This document shows, piece by piece, positions 1 through 9,528 of a stretch of DNA of 29,573 nucleotides. The stretch's first letter is position 1. Every line of letters begins with the position of its first letter. The notes under the pieces were generated by a model, which did no database searches, was not told the origin of the DNA, and worked only from the letters and a program-made list of their open reading frames with translations. The stretch covers positions 1-29,573 of the forward strand of contig KN834773.1 of assembly GCA_000827265.1 (NCBI GenBank), given 5' to 3'. Source of the stretch: Collybiopsis luxurians FD-317 M1. Lineage: Eukaryota > Basidiomycota > Agaricomycetes > Agaricales > Omphalotaceae. The translations under genes were made by a program, and so were the position numbers.

Positions 1-231
1 AGCGGAAGGATTACGCGAGTTGATTGGAGACGGAGTGACACTGGAGGTGGTAGCAGAAGCAGTAGCAGTAGTAGGAGTGGAGGTAGTACCGTCTAGATAT
101 CCCGTCAGGCCTGTAGATCTAGCTACACTTTTGAGGTGGTCTCGGAATACAGCCCAGTTGCTTAACCCGGTAAGCTGACGGTCCTTGGGGAAGGAAAGAA
201 GATTGGGGAGAGAGTTGGCGGAAGATGACAT
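1..231 (-). CDS. Ty1/copia-type retrotransposon gag, N-terminus (partial)
   Basis: Read on the minus strand, an ATG at 229-231 opens a frame that runs 77 codons to the window edge without a stop. Residues about 18-50 (DRQLTGLSNWAVF, then GLTGYLDGTT) match the N-terminal pattern of copia Gag: leucine-x-glycine-x-asparagine-tryptophan, a short helix, then GLxGYLDGT. A Thr/Ser/Ala-rich stretch follows. In this family Gag is the capsid precursor and the first part of a polyprotein with protease, integrase and reverse transcriptase, none of which are in the window. The LTR at 291-687 lies directly upstream in the same orientation, which supports the call. Family membership is judged from the motif only. 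Confidence 0.65.
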   Translation of the reverse strand, partial: MSSSANSLPNLLSFPKDRQLTGLSNWAVFRDHLKSVARSTGLTGYLDGTTSTPTTATASATTSSVTPSPINSRNPSA

Positions 232-271
232 TCTCGAGAGATCGAAACAGTGTCAGTCTAGGACAAGCTTT

Positions 272-290
272 CGCGTTCTGACTGCGAATC
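272..290 (-). other. possible primer binding site matching an arginine tRNA anticodon arm
   Basis: The 19 bases directly inside the LTR read, on the plus strand, GTTCTGACTGCGAATC at their end. This resembles the 5' anticodon stem and loop of eukaryotic tRNA-Arg (stem TCTGA, loop CTNCGAA). Copia elements are known to prime from tRNA fragments cut near the anticodon loop. The G at the wobble position would be what reverse transcriptase writes opposite inosine in an ICG anticodon. The match is from memory of tRNA patterns, not from an alignment. Confidence 0.35.
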
Positions 291-303
291 TGTAAAGAAT
301 ATA

Positions 304-459
304 CTATAGTCCTAAGTAAGTACACCGACCTTCAGAACGTAAGACAGGTTCTGGTTACCTATAGTCCTAAGTAAGTACACCGACTATAGGAACGTAAGTA
401 TATAAAGTGAGATGATATCGTTGGTGAGACGTACCCTTCAGAACATAAGACAGGTTCTG
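304..459. repeat. interleaved direct repeats within the LTR
   Basis: A 26-bp sequence starting CTATAGTCCTAAGTAAG is present exactly at 304-329 and 359-384. A second 25-bp sequence starting CCTTCAGAACGTAAGACAGG is at 329-353 and, with one mismatch (G to A), at 435-459. The two families abut at 329. Such repeats in the U3/R part of an LTR are often regulatory, but no factor can be named. Confidence 0.85.
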
Positions 460-647
460 AGGGTTACTACGAAATATATGCTATATAAATAGGAAATTAG
501 ATAGGAGAGAGTGGAAATTCATAGGGAGAAAGATGAGGAGAGAATAACTATAATCCGTTGAGACGACTACGCAAGGAGGTATCCGCGCGGAACTATATCA
601 GAGACTCTTGCGGAGTCCGTACCACAGGACACCTTCGCGCTCACGTG

Positions 648-3600
648 ATGCCGACGCGCCTACGCGTCGGCCTTTCCGGCTCTAACACCAACTTCAATAG
701 TGCTCTAGATAAAAGAGCCTCAGGAACAGGAACTTGGATTATAGAGCATCATACATACTTGGATTGGAAAGCCCAAGGGACAAGACTGTGGATTCAAGGA
801 AAAGGTGAGTATCATGATGAAAATTCCACTAGTTTAATACTTACCAATTGCATCCAGTTGGGTCAGGTAAAACTGTTCTATCGTAAGTAAAATAATATTG
901 ACAGTGCATGTGGCCATAGATTCAATGCATGTCTAGAACTTCCATCATTAAAGACCTGCAATCCAGAGTTGTCTACTTCTACTTTGATAGGCGGGACACC
1001 AGATCAAAGTCTACTTACCGAGGACTTCTACTTTCCTTGGTGATGCAAGTGGCATCCAATCATGAGGGTGTTCATCCTCTGTTACAAGAAATGTATGACA
1101 AGTGCAAAAAAGGTCTCATTCTACCTGAAACAGAGGAATTGAAAATCACTCTGATGGCAATCACACAAAGAGTGGGAACCTTTATTGTAATTGATGCCAT
1201 GGATGAGTGTGATGAGATAGATCTTGTCATTGACTTGCTTCTATCTTTACCAAAGGCTTGTTATGTTGTTGTGACAAGCCGTTTGGATCCGCAGGACTCT
1301 ACTGGATGGCTCACCATCAATCTAGGGATTGAGCTAGTCAGCTCAGATATTAACCTTTATGTCAAGAATAAATTGGCTGGATGGAATTTGAGCCTCAAGC
1401 TCCATAATGAAATTCTGAGCAAGTTGACTAATGGAGCACATGGACAGTAAGTAAAAGGCAAAGAAGCTCATGAACAAGTTTTGTAACCCCATATTAAATA
1501 GATTCCGCTGGGCTGATTGCCAACTTCAATCTCTTCAAGCTCTCGGGATTCCGCAGGCCATCAAGAAGGCACTTACCAGATTGCCCAAAGATCTGGATGG
1601 AATTTACTCTGAGGCCTTGGAGAAAATTAATGATGCACAATATGACAGTGCACACTGCATTTTTATGTGGCTTTTATATGCCTATGAGCCACTGAAACTA
1701 AATCAATTAGCAGACATTCTTGCCATTGATTGGGAAGCAGAAAGATTTGACATAGAAAATAGGCCACTGGAATTACAAAATAAGCTACACAAGATAGTTG
1801 ACTCTACTCTTGTAGTCATTGATTCGGCAAGAGGGCAAAATGTGGTTCAGTTTGCACACATATCTGTACAGGAATTTTTGATTTCTGAGTATAGCTTGGC
1901 TGAAGCAAAGAAGTTTTTCAAACTCAACAAAGAACTGGGGCATAGACTTATTACTGAAACATGTATTATATATTTGTTTCAGTTTGATAGTTGGGAGAGT
2001 TACAACTTTGAATTGTATCCATTAGCATCTTATGCCGCAAAAAATTGGCTGTGGCATTGCAACGAATTTCCATTTGTAAGCCATAGCATTGTTCAGCGGT
2101 GGAGAAGTATATTTCAGGCCCAAAGCCCTCAGTACTTGAACTGGGTACGGCTGTACCGAGTGGATGAACCAGTGTGGAGATGGCAAGAAGTCAAGCCAAG
2201 ATTACAATTGGATGATATCCCAAGGTCACTATACTATGCAGCATTCATGGGCTGGGTTGATTTAGTGCAAGAGATAACTGGACACAAAGGGACAGGTCCA
2301 CCACTCACTAAGCCTAGTTCTGTGGTCATTCAAAAGATGGAGGTTAAAGGAAATGTCAGTGAACCTACCCTGGAAAATCTGGTAAATTTTCAAAGAGGAA
2401 GATATGGAACTGCCCTTCAGGCTGCAGCATGTAATGGCAAGAAGGAACTGGTGGAATGCTTGCTTTGGGCAGGGGCTAATGTCAATGCTCAAGGAGGAGA
2501 ATATGGAAGTGCTCTTCAGGCAGCAGCTTATTGTGGCAGGAATGAAACAATGGAATGCTTGCTGCAGGCAGGGGCTGATGTCAATGCCCAAGGAGGGATA
2601 TATGGAACTGCTCTTCAGGCTGCAGCTTTGACTGGCAACAAAAAAAAAGTGGAATGCTTGCTGAATGCAGGGGCTGACATCAATGTTGAAGGAGGAGAAT
2701 ATGGAACTGCCCTTCAGGCTGCAGCTTTGAATGGCAACAAAGAAACAGTGGAATGCTTGCTGCAGGCAGGAGCTGATGTCAATACTGAAGGAGGAACACA
2801 TAGAACTGCTCTTCGAGCTGCAGCTGTGTCAGGCAGGAAGGATACAGTGGAATGCTTGCTGTGTGCAGGTGCTGAAGTCAATCCTCAGCAAATGCACATT
2901 GAAACTGCTCTTCAGGCTGCAGCTGGTAGTGGCAGCATGGAAATAGTGCAATGCTTGCTGCATGCAGGAGCTGATGTCAATGCTCAAGGAGGACCCTATG
3001 GAACTGCTCTTCAGGCTGCAGCTTATAATGGCAGGAATGATATAGTGGAATGCTTGCTACAGGCAGGGGCTAATGTCAATGCTCGAGGAGGAGACTATGG
3101 GACTGCTCTTCAGGCTGCAGCTTATAATGACAAGAAGGAAACAGTGGATTGCTTGCTGCAGGCAGGGGCCAATGTCAATGCTCAAGCAGGACTTGATTAT
3201 GACAATGCTCTTCAAGCTGCAGCTGCTGAAGGCAGGAAGGAAATAGTGGAATGCTTGATTCAGGCAGGGGCTGATGTCAATTTTCAAGGAAGACAATTTG
3301 GAACTGCACTTCAGGCTGCAGCAAATAATGGCAAAAAGGAAATAGTGGAATGCTTGCTGCAGGCAGGTGCAGATGTTAATGCTCAAGGAGAACAATATGG
3401 AACTGCTCTTCAGGCTGCAGCATTTTCAGGCAGGAAGGACATAGTGGAATGCTTGCTGCAAGCAGGGGCAGATATCAATGCTCAACAAAAGCATGCCAGA
3501 ACTGCCCTGCAGGCAGCATCTTCTAATGGCACAAGGGAATTAGTGCAATGTTTGTTGCAAGCAGGGGCTGATGTTAATGCTCAAGGAGGAGAATATGGGA

Positions 3601-6287
3601 CTGCTCTTCAGGCTGCAGCTTTTTGGGACAAGATAGACATAGTTGAATGCTTACTGCAAGCAGGGGCTGATGTTAATGCTCAAGGAGGAAAATATGGAAC
3701 TGCTCTTCAGGCTGCAGCATTTGCTGGCAGGAACCAGATGGTGGAATGCCTACTGCAGGCAGGGGCTGATGCCAATGCTCAAGGAAAAAAATATGGAACT
3801 GCTCTTCAGGCTGCAGCTTATAATGGCAGGGAGGACATAGTGAAATGTTTGCTGCAGGCAGGGGCTAATATCAATGCCCAAGGAGGAGAATATGGAACTG
3901 CTCTTCATGCTGCAGCTTCCAATAGACAGCAGCAAACAGTGATATGCTTGCTGCAGGCAGGGGCTGATGCCAATGTCCAAGGAGGAAAATATGGAACTGC
4001 TCTTCAAGCTGCAGCTTATAGTGGCAAGAAGGAAATGGTGGAATGCTTGCTGCATGCAGGGGCTGATGTCAATGTTCAAGGGGGACACTATGGAACTGCT
4101 CTTCAAGCTGCAGCACATAGTGGCAAGAAGGAAGCAGTGGAATGCTTGCTGCAGGCAGGAGCTAATATCAGTGTTCAAGGAGGAGAATATGGAACTCCTC
4201 TACAGGCTGCAGTTGATAGTGGCAAGAATGAAGCACTGGAGTGGAAACTGCAGAAATTGCTCAATTTTAATTCCCAAGGGAGTAAAAATGCAAATGCTCT
4301 TCAGGCTGCGGCTTCTGAGAGGAAGAAGGAACTGGTAAAGTACTTGCTGCAGGCAGGGGCTGATGTTAATGCTCGAGGAGGAAATTATGGAACTGCTCTT
4401 CAGGCTGCAGCCTTTGATGGCAAGAAGGATATAGTGGAATGCTTACTGCAAGCAGGGGCCAATGCCAATGTCCAAGAAGGAGAATATGGAACTGCTCTTC
4501 AAGCTGCAGCTTATAATGGCAGCAATGACATAGTGGAATGCCTACTGCAGGCAGGGGCTGATGTCAATGCCCAAGGAGGAAAGTATGGAACTGCTCTTCA
4601 AGCTGCAGCTTCTAATGGCAAGAAGGACATCACAGAATGCTTGCTGCAGGCAGGGGCAGATGTCAATGCACAAGGTGGAAAATATGAAACTGCTCTTCAA
4701 GCTGCAGCTTCTAGTGGCAACCAGGAAACAGTGAAATGCTTGGTGCAGGCAGGTGCTGATGTCAATGCACAAGGAAAAGGCCATATAAGTGAAACTGCTC
4801 TTCAAGCTGCTGCCATTCGTAGCAACAAGGAAATGGTGGCATGCTTGCTGCATGCAGGGGCTAATGTCAATGCTCAAGGAGGAAATTATGGAACTGCTCT
4901 TCAAGCTGCAGCTGTCTTCAGCACAAAGCATTTACTGGAATGTCTGCTGCAAGCAGGGGCTGATGTCAATGCTCAAGGAGGAAAATATGGAACTGCTCTT
5001 CAGGCTGCTGCTTTTTGGGACAAGATAGACATAGTGGAATGCTTACTGCAAGCAGGTGCTGATGTTGATGCTCAAGGAGGAGAATATGGAACTGCTCTAC
5101 AGGCTGCATCCATTTGTAGCAGAAAGGAAGTGGTGGAATGCTTACTTCACATGGGGGCTAATGTCAATGCTCAAGGAGGAGAATATGGAAATGCTCTTCA
5201 GGCTGCTGCTAATCAGGGTAGGTGGGAAATAGTGGAATACTTGCTGCAAGCAGGGGCTGATGTCAATGCCCAAGGAGGAAAATATGGAACTTCTCTTCAA
5301 GCTGCAGCTTGTCGGGGTAGGTGGAAAATGGTAGAATACTTACTGCAGGCAGGGGCTGATGTCAATGCTGAAGGAGGAAAATATGGAACTGCTCTTCAGG
5401 CTACAGCTTATAATGGCAACAGGGAAACAGCAAAATGTTTACTGCAGGCAGGAGCTCATGTCAATGTTCAAGGAGGAGAATGTGCAACTGCTCTTCAGGC
5501 TGCAGCTTTTTATGGCAGGAAGGAAATAGTGGAATGCTTGCTGCAGGCAGGAGCTGATGTCAACACCCAAGCAAGAGGCTATGGAACTCCTCTTCACACT
5601 GCAGCCTTTCATGGTAGGAAGGATATAGTGGAATCCTTGCTGCAGGCACAGGCTGATGTCAATGCCCAAGGAGGAGAATATGGAACTGCACTTCATGCTG
5701 CAGTTCATTTTGGCAGGAAAGACATAGTGGAATGCTTGCTGTCGGCAGGGGCTAATATTAATGCCCAAGGAGGAAAATATGGAACTGCTCTTTGGACTGC
5801 AGCTTTTCATAGCAGGAAGGAGATAGTAAAATGCTTGCTGCAGGCAGGTGCTGATGTTAATGCTCAAGGAGAAGCAAATGGACCTGCTCTTCTGGCTGCA
5901 GCTGCTAATGGCAGTAAGGAAACAGTGGAATGCTTGTTGCAAGCAGGGGCTAATGTCAATGCCCAGGGAGAAGAATATGGAACTGCTCTTTATATTTCAG
6001 CTTTTTTTGGCAGGACAGAAATTGTAGAATGCTTGCTGCAGGCAGGTGCTGATGTCAATGCCCAAGGAGGAGCACATGGATTTGCTCTTCAGGCTGCAGC
6101 TGCTAATGGCAATAAGGAAATGGTAGAATGTTTATTGCATGCAGGGGCTGATGTCAATGCCCAAGGAGGCAAATATGGGACTGCTTTTCAGGCTGCAACC
6201 CTTGGAGGCTGGAAGGAAGTGGTGGAATGCTTACTACAGGCTGGTGCTGATGTCAATGTCTTGAGAGGCATGTATAATACTGCTTGA
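648..6287 (+). CDS. NACHT-ankyrin STAND/NLR protein, gene 1 (5' end replaced by LTR sequence)
   Basis: Inferred exons are 648-804, 858-882, 937-1446 and 1502-6287, with introns of 53, 54 and 55 bp, all GT-AG. They join in one frame of 1,825 codons plus TGA. Motifs in the joined protein: Walker A GKVGSGKT (about 51-58), Walker B VIDAMDECD (D about 147), sensor VVTSR (about 174), winged-helix start QFRWADCQ (about 231) and HISVQEFL (about 350), then about 39 ankyrin repeats from about 530 to the end. STAND NTPases of this type switch by nucleotide binding, and their repeats sense ligands; the ligand here is unknown. The native first exons are absent: sequence left of about 686 is LTR. The ATG at 648 is in frame and LTR-derived, so this start is a guess; the gene may instead be a disrupted pseudogene whose 5' exons lie beyond the retroelement. 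It is more diverged from genes 2 and 3 than they are from each other. Confidence 0.75.
650..671. repeat. 9-bp perfect inverted repeat near the LTR tip
   Basis: GCCGACGCG at 650-658 pairs perfectly with CGCGTCGGC at 663-671 across a 4-base CCTA loop. It is very GC-rich compared with its surroundings and lies 16 bases from the outer LTR end. It could form a hairpin in RNA or DNA. I first considered it a Helitron 3' end (see rejected items). Confidence 0.85.
858..882 (+). other. 25-nt microexon carrying Walker A (gene 1)
   Basis: The exon reads TTGGGTCAGGTAAAAC and ends TATC. It is flanked by CATCCAG acceptor and GTAAGT donor sequences. It supplies most of the P-loop (VGSGKTVL), while the upstream exon gives GK and the downstream exon continues with TSIIKD. 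Without both splices the P-loop frame is broken. Genes 2 and 3 have the same exon size at 15992-16016 and 27548-27572. Confidence 0.85.
2395..6284 (+). repeat. ankyrin repeat array of gene 1, 99-bp units
   Basis: I count 39 units, nearly all 33 codons, plus a partial last one (MYNTA). The framework YGTALQAAA..G...IVECLLQAGADVNAQG is close to invariant. Two units are longer: one 34-codon unit near 3190 and one 35-codon unit near 4775. One unit near 4190-4290 has lost the AGADVN loop (it reads KLQKLLNFNS). Variation is concentrated at unit positions 3-4 and 13-19. The high nucleotide identity between units predicts copy-number change by recombination. Confidence 0.93.
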
Positions 6288-6715
6288 GCTAGGGACAAGG
6301 ATATTTATAATCAGTATGGTAGTCACAATTTACAGGTGTTCAATAATACTTGCTTTGAGACTACAAGTTCCTGTGACCTCTCAACAATTCGACTCTGATT
6401 TGAGAATTGTGGCTTCTATTGAAGGAAGTACAAGGTAAGTGATTACAGACAACAGAATCAGCCCCTAAGCTGCCACTAAGCAAGTGACGGTCCCACCCAA
6501 ATGCACTGGCAATGTTCCAACCCTCTTGTTTATGTGAGGGCTTTAGCTTTGCTAACAGAGTACAAGTTTCTTGTACACCATGGCTATAATTATATAAAGC
6601 TTAAACTATTGATAATCAAGTTAATTATTACTTGCTCTTGCAATATGTAATGCAAATGACTTGCTACAACATTGCTACAACAAGATGATTTGTCTAATAT
6701 CATTGTTCCCAGTCA
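6288..6715. other. noncoding sequence after gene 1
   Basis: I see no convincing gene in this stretch. It is AT-rich 3' flank with several stops in all frames. A region near 6300-6320 could hold 3' processing signals, but none is clear enough to call. Confidence 0.5.
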
Positions 6716-6821
6716 ACTGTTCTTCATGCTACAGCTGTTGGAGGTCTGGAAGAACACAGTAAAATTCTTGATGCAGGCAAGTGGCTGATGTTAATACTGA
6801 AAGATAAAATATAAAACTGCT
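6716..6821 (+). pseudogene. degenerate ankyrin unit downstream of gene 1
   Basis: The stretch starts ACTGTTCTTCATGCTACAGC and later has GATGCAGGCAAGTGGCTGAT and GTTAATACTGAA. In order these match the TALHAAA, LLQAGAD and VNTE parts of a unit, about 430 bp after the gene 1 stop. Small indels break the frame. It suggests that the array once extended further, or that an older array was here. Confidence 0.6.
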
Positions 6822-7349
6822 AAAGTAACAATGAACTCTCAACTGTAGGACACTTACATGTCATATAAAGAATTATTATCTTAATGGCAATTTGTTTATT
6901 TAGTTTAATCATGCTATGCATACAGTTCAGCATCTGCATATCTCAGTGTTTAGTGCCCACTGATATCTGAGTATACCTTTAAGAACTATCACATTATTGA
7001 GCTCCCTTATTGACCACTGCTACTTAAAATGTTATTCATTCTTTTACTAGTCTCTAGATAGTTACTGAGTGGTTTATGCCCAATGAGATAATACTGCTCA
7101 TTCCTTTAGTATCAGTCCTTTGATCTGTTCATTACTTTATCTGACCTTTCACAGGAACAGCTTAGGAGCATACCAAGGAATCATGGAGCATTTCTTGCAA
7201 GCAGAATCTAAAGCCCACTGTATGAGCAAAAAACCAGTTACTTTTTTGCATCCTGTTTCAATAGAAGTTATGACTCTTTACATTACTTGCCTGCTGAACT
7301 GGCATCCCACAGCAAAACAGATACTACCTGCATCAGGAAAAATGGTCTG

Positions 7350-7466
7350 AGCCTCAGGTTACCTAGGAGGCAACCTGGAGCAACCTGAGGGACCTGGGTG
7401 AACCTCAGGTAACCTAGGAAATGCCAATATCCTGGGCAAACCTCAGGTATCCCAAGGATACCTGAG
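7350..7466. repeat. cluster 1 of CCTNAGG-like motifs
   Basis: Many copies of CCTCAGG, CCTGAGG, CCTAGG and CCTGGG are spaced by about 3-10 bases, often as AACCTNAGG (for example TGAACCTCAGGTAACCTAGG). Each core is itself palindromic or nearly so. A second cluster lies at 7950-8080 on the other side of an AT-rich core. The function is unknown. Confidence 0.75.
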
Positions 7467-7949
7467 GAGTGATGCTGTAAATATTACCAAATAAGGCAAA
7501 ATTATATTGAATATATATACCTATGCTTTAATCTGTCCTAAATGAATGACAAGGACACCTTCTTAGTTGTAGATAACTCATAGAAACTGAAATTTGACAT
7601 AAGTCACATGATGCAACTCCATGAGCTGTCTACAATCAAAATAATTTTCATATGGTCAAAACAAGTATATCACAATTATACCATACTATATACACACTAT
7701 ATGTACATGTATAAGCTCTTTACTGTACTGAAATACTGTACTTGAGTATATTATGTTAATACTAGTATACTGTAATACATTATAAAGTATAATACCTGAT
7801 GAAAATGTACACCATATATACTATACATAAAATATGTACAAGTTCAATACTACTACTACTACTATACAAGTACAATAGCTCACTATATACAGTAGAATAG
7901 AGTACAAACAGTAATATATAAAGATATATTATTTTTACTTATTAACCCT
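7467..7949. other. AT-rich core between the two CCTNAGG clusters
   Basis: No gene is visible. The stretch is rich in TATA and in TACTGTA/AGTATA-like words, with an (ACT)n microsatellite around 7848-7864. A composite of AT-rich core plus GC-rich flanks could be a small mobile element or a satellite-like patch, but no terminal repeats or target duplication can be shown. Confidence 0.5.
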
Positions 7950-8080
7950 TTATGCAACCTGGGGTAACCTCAGGTAACCTGAGCCAACCTGAGCCAACCT
8001 GGGGCAACCTGAGACAACCTAGGAGAACCTAGGGCACCCTAGGATATAGGGGTTGGACTGTGGAAACCTAGGTAACCTAA
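7950..8080. repeat. cluster 2 of CCTNAGG-like motifs
   Basis: Near-tandem copies of a roughly 10-bp unit AACCTGAGCC / AACCTGGGGC / AACCTAGGAG occur from 7955 to 8045, then sparser copies. AGGTAACCTGAG at about 7973-7984 is the reverse complement of CTCAGGTTACCT in cluster 1, so the two clusters are partly inverted copies of each other. Confidence 0.75.
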
Positions 8081-8929
8081 GTACTTGAAGTGTCCTATGA
8101 TTCTTAGATTTCTTGAGGTTGTTATAATTTAACCCCAAGCTCAAGCTATTTTTCCTGATGTGTTCTTGTAATATTAGCATCAAATGAATGCAGTGGGTAT
8201 TTGCAATAGCTGGGCATTTGAATAAAACATAGCGGAGACCCAGAACCCCTTAGCACAGTCAGATCACAGTGATAAGGTTAGGCCGCATACCTGATGGGTA
8301 TTTTCAATGCATTTGCTTACAGCCAATAGAGTGCACCCTCATCAAACCCTCATGTGTCCAACAGTCAGGCTGGCAGCTCAACCTCCTACAATGTTATTGT
8401 TATGAACATAAATACTACAGACACCACACTCTTGCTTACATTCATCTGCACCACAACTGCATTTTGTGCTTCAGCTGAGGATTTTGCTATGATTGCAGTC
8501 ATGACAGGGAGCTGGTCATTGGCACTGAGCACCCAAACAGTTTGACTATGTATATTTTCATTTGGTTCTTACTGACCAAAAAGAAACAAGAAAAACGCCG
8601 AAGAGATTTTCAAATTGCTGTCATGAGAACATGTTGATGAAAATAAAGAAAAGGAGACAAGGTAAGGCAACCTGGAAGGGAAGCAAGGACAATTTAATAC
8701 ATACTCGAGTATGTATATTGTTTATGTCTGAAAAGGTCCAGGAGCACTCTAGTCAGTGAGTTAAATCCAAGAACAGGAATCGCTAACATGCAAACATGAA
8801 ACAAAAGAATGAGAATAATGATTACTCTCTATACCTATGTACACAAATGCATATTGCTCATTACTTGTTGCAATGACATATACACATTAAAATTAAGATA
8901 CATGAACATGAGGGGTACATTGAGGAAAT
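8081..8929. other. intergenic sequence with no supported gene
   Basis: Several short open frames exist, for example around 8354-8545 and 8562-8759. None has a recognisable domain, credible start context or paralogue in the window, so I do not call a gene. This stretch has no counterpart after gene 2, where the duplicated flank starts within a few bases of the stop codon. Confidence 0.5.
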
Positions 8930-9528
8930 GGCATCAGAGATGTGGGAGAGGGGCAGAGGAGGGAGAGGATAAGTGAAATAAGGGGAAGGGCATTCCGTGG
9001 TTCATCAAAGCAAGTATAAAAGGTCATCCTGGGACAGCACATTGCAGTCCCAGTCCACAATGTGAGAAAGCATTGCAAAAGTGTCAGAAAAAAGGTAAAC
9101 ATAAAATGCAGGCATGAAATGTGAATCATTGATGGAAAGGCAAAATTGAGAATGGGAGCTGGTTTATGAGTATGAGTGTCCATGAGTGATCTATGGGTTG
9201 GAGTAAGGCACTGTAAGATCGAAGGTGGAATGTGGAGGTATAGTAAGACGATGAATGACATGATATGTATATGCAAAAAAATGGATCATCCTAGGGGTCC
9301 AAAGAATAGCGGTATGATGAAAAGGAGGGGAAAGGTACAAGAAAGGTATAGTGATGATATGTGCATTCTAAGGAAAGCACGAGAATCAAAGAACCAAGAA
9401 ATCAAACCAAGAAAAAAAGTGCAAAAAAAAAGAAATAACAATCTTAGACACCTACAGCTTCTCAGCAATTGCCACCGCTGCTGCTAACAAGAATCCACTG
9501 CAGGCCATGGTTGTCAAGATCTAATGCT
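8930..9528. other. noncoding duplicated flank, copy A
   Basis: The stretch is homologous to about 20303-21199, but both copies are littered with stops and indels and show no shared reading frame. It lies downstream of gene X on the minus strand and of the NLR on the plus strand, so it is best read as shared 3' flank. Confidence 0.6.

Larger units (their letters stand above)
291..687 (-). repeat. 5' LTR of the minus-strand copia element
   Basis: On the minus strand this 397-bp stretch begins TGTTAGAG and ends TTTACA, so it has TG...CA ends with TGT/ACA inverted tips. It sits just upstream of the gag start at 231. Its right border coincides with the point (686-688) where homology to exon 4 of NLR genes 2 and 3 begins, as expected for an insertion. 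It contains a strong hairpin and two sets of direct repeats, listed separately. The second LTR lies left of the window, so the ends are inferred from one copy only, and the left end could be a little different. Confidence 0.68.

Noticed and set aside
650..686. Helitron 3' terminus (hairpin, 10-base spacer, CTAA) at the gene 1 breakpoint
   Set aside because: The following host base is C, not T. The same stretch read on the minus strand is a TG-starting LTR tip with a matching CA end at 291 and a copia gag just downstream, which explains more.
2262..5942. Long minus-strand and alternate-frame open frames over the gene 1 array, and likewise over the gene 2 array
   Set aside because: They mirror the 99-bp repeat: a bias-free 33-codon periodic sequence keeps several frames open. 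The plus frame alone gives ankyrin repeats and joins the NACHT exons.
2395..6284. CRISPR-like array, because of regular repeats
   Set aside because: The repeats are contiguous 33-codon protein units with no spacers, in a eukaryotic gene.
7120..7350. Open frame of 76 codons after gene 1
   Set aside because: No domain, no paralogue and no credible start context; it fits chance in noncoding DNA.
8354..8545. Small open frame rich in Thr/Ala that could be a secreted protein
   Set aside because: It lacks a clear start, a signal peptide and any paralogue in the window. The composition is not enough.
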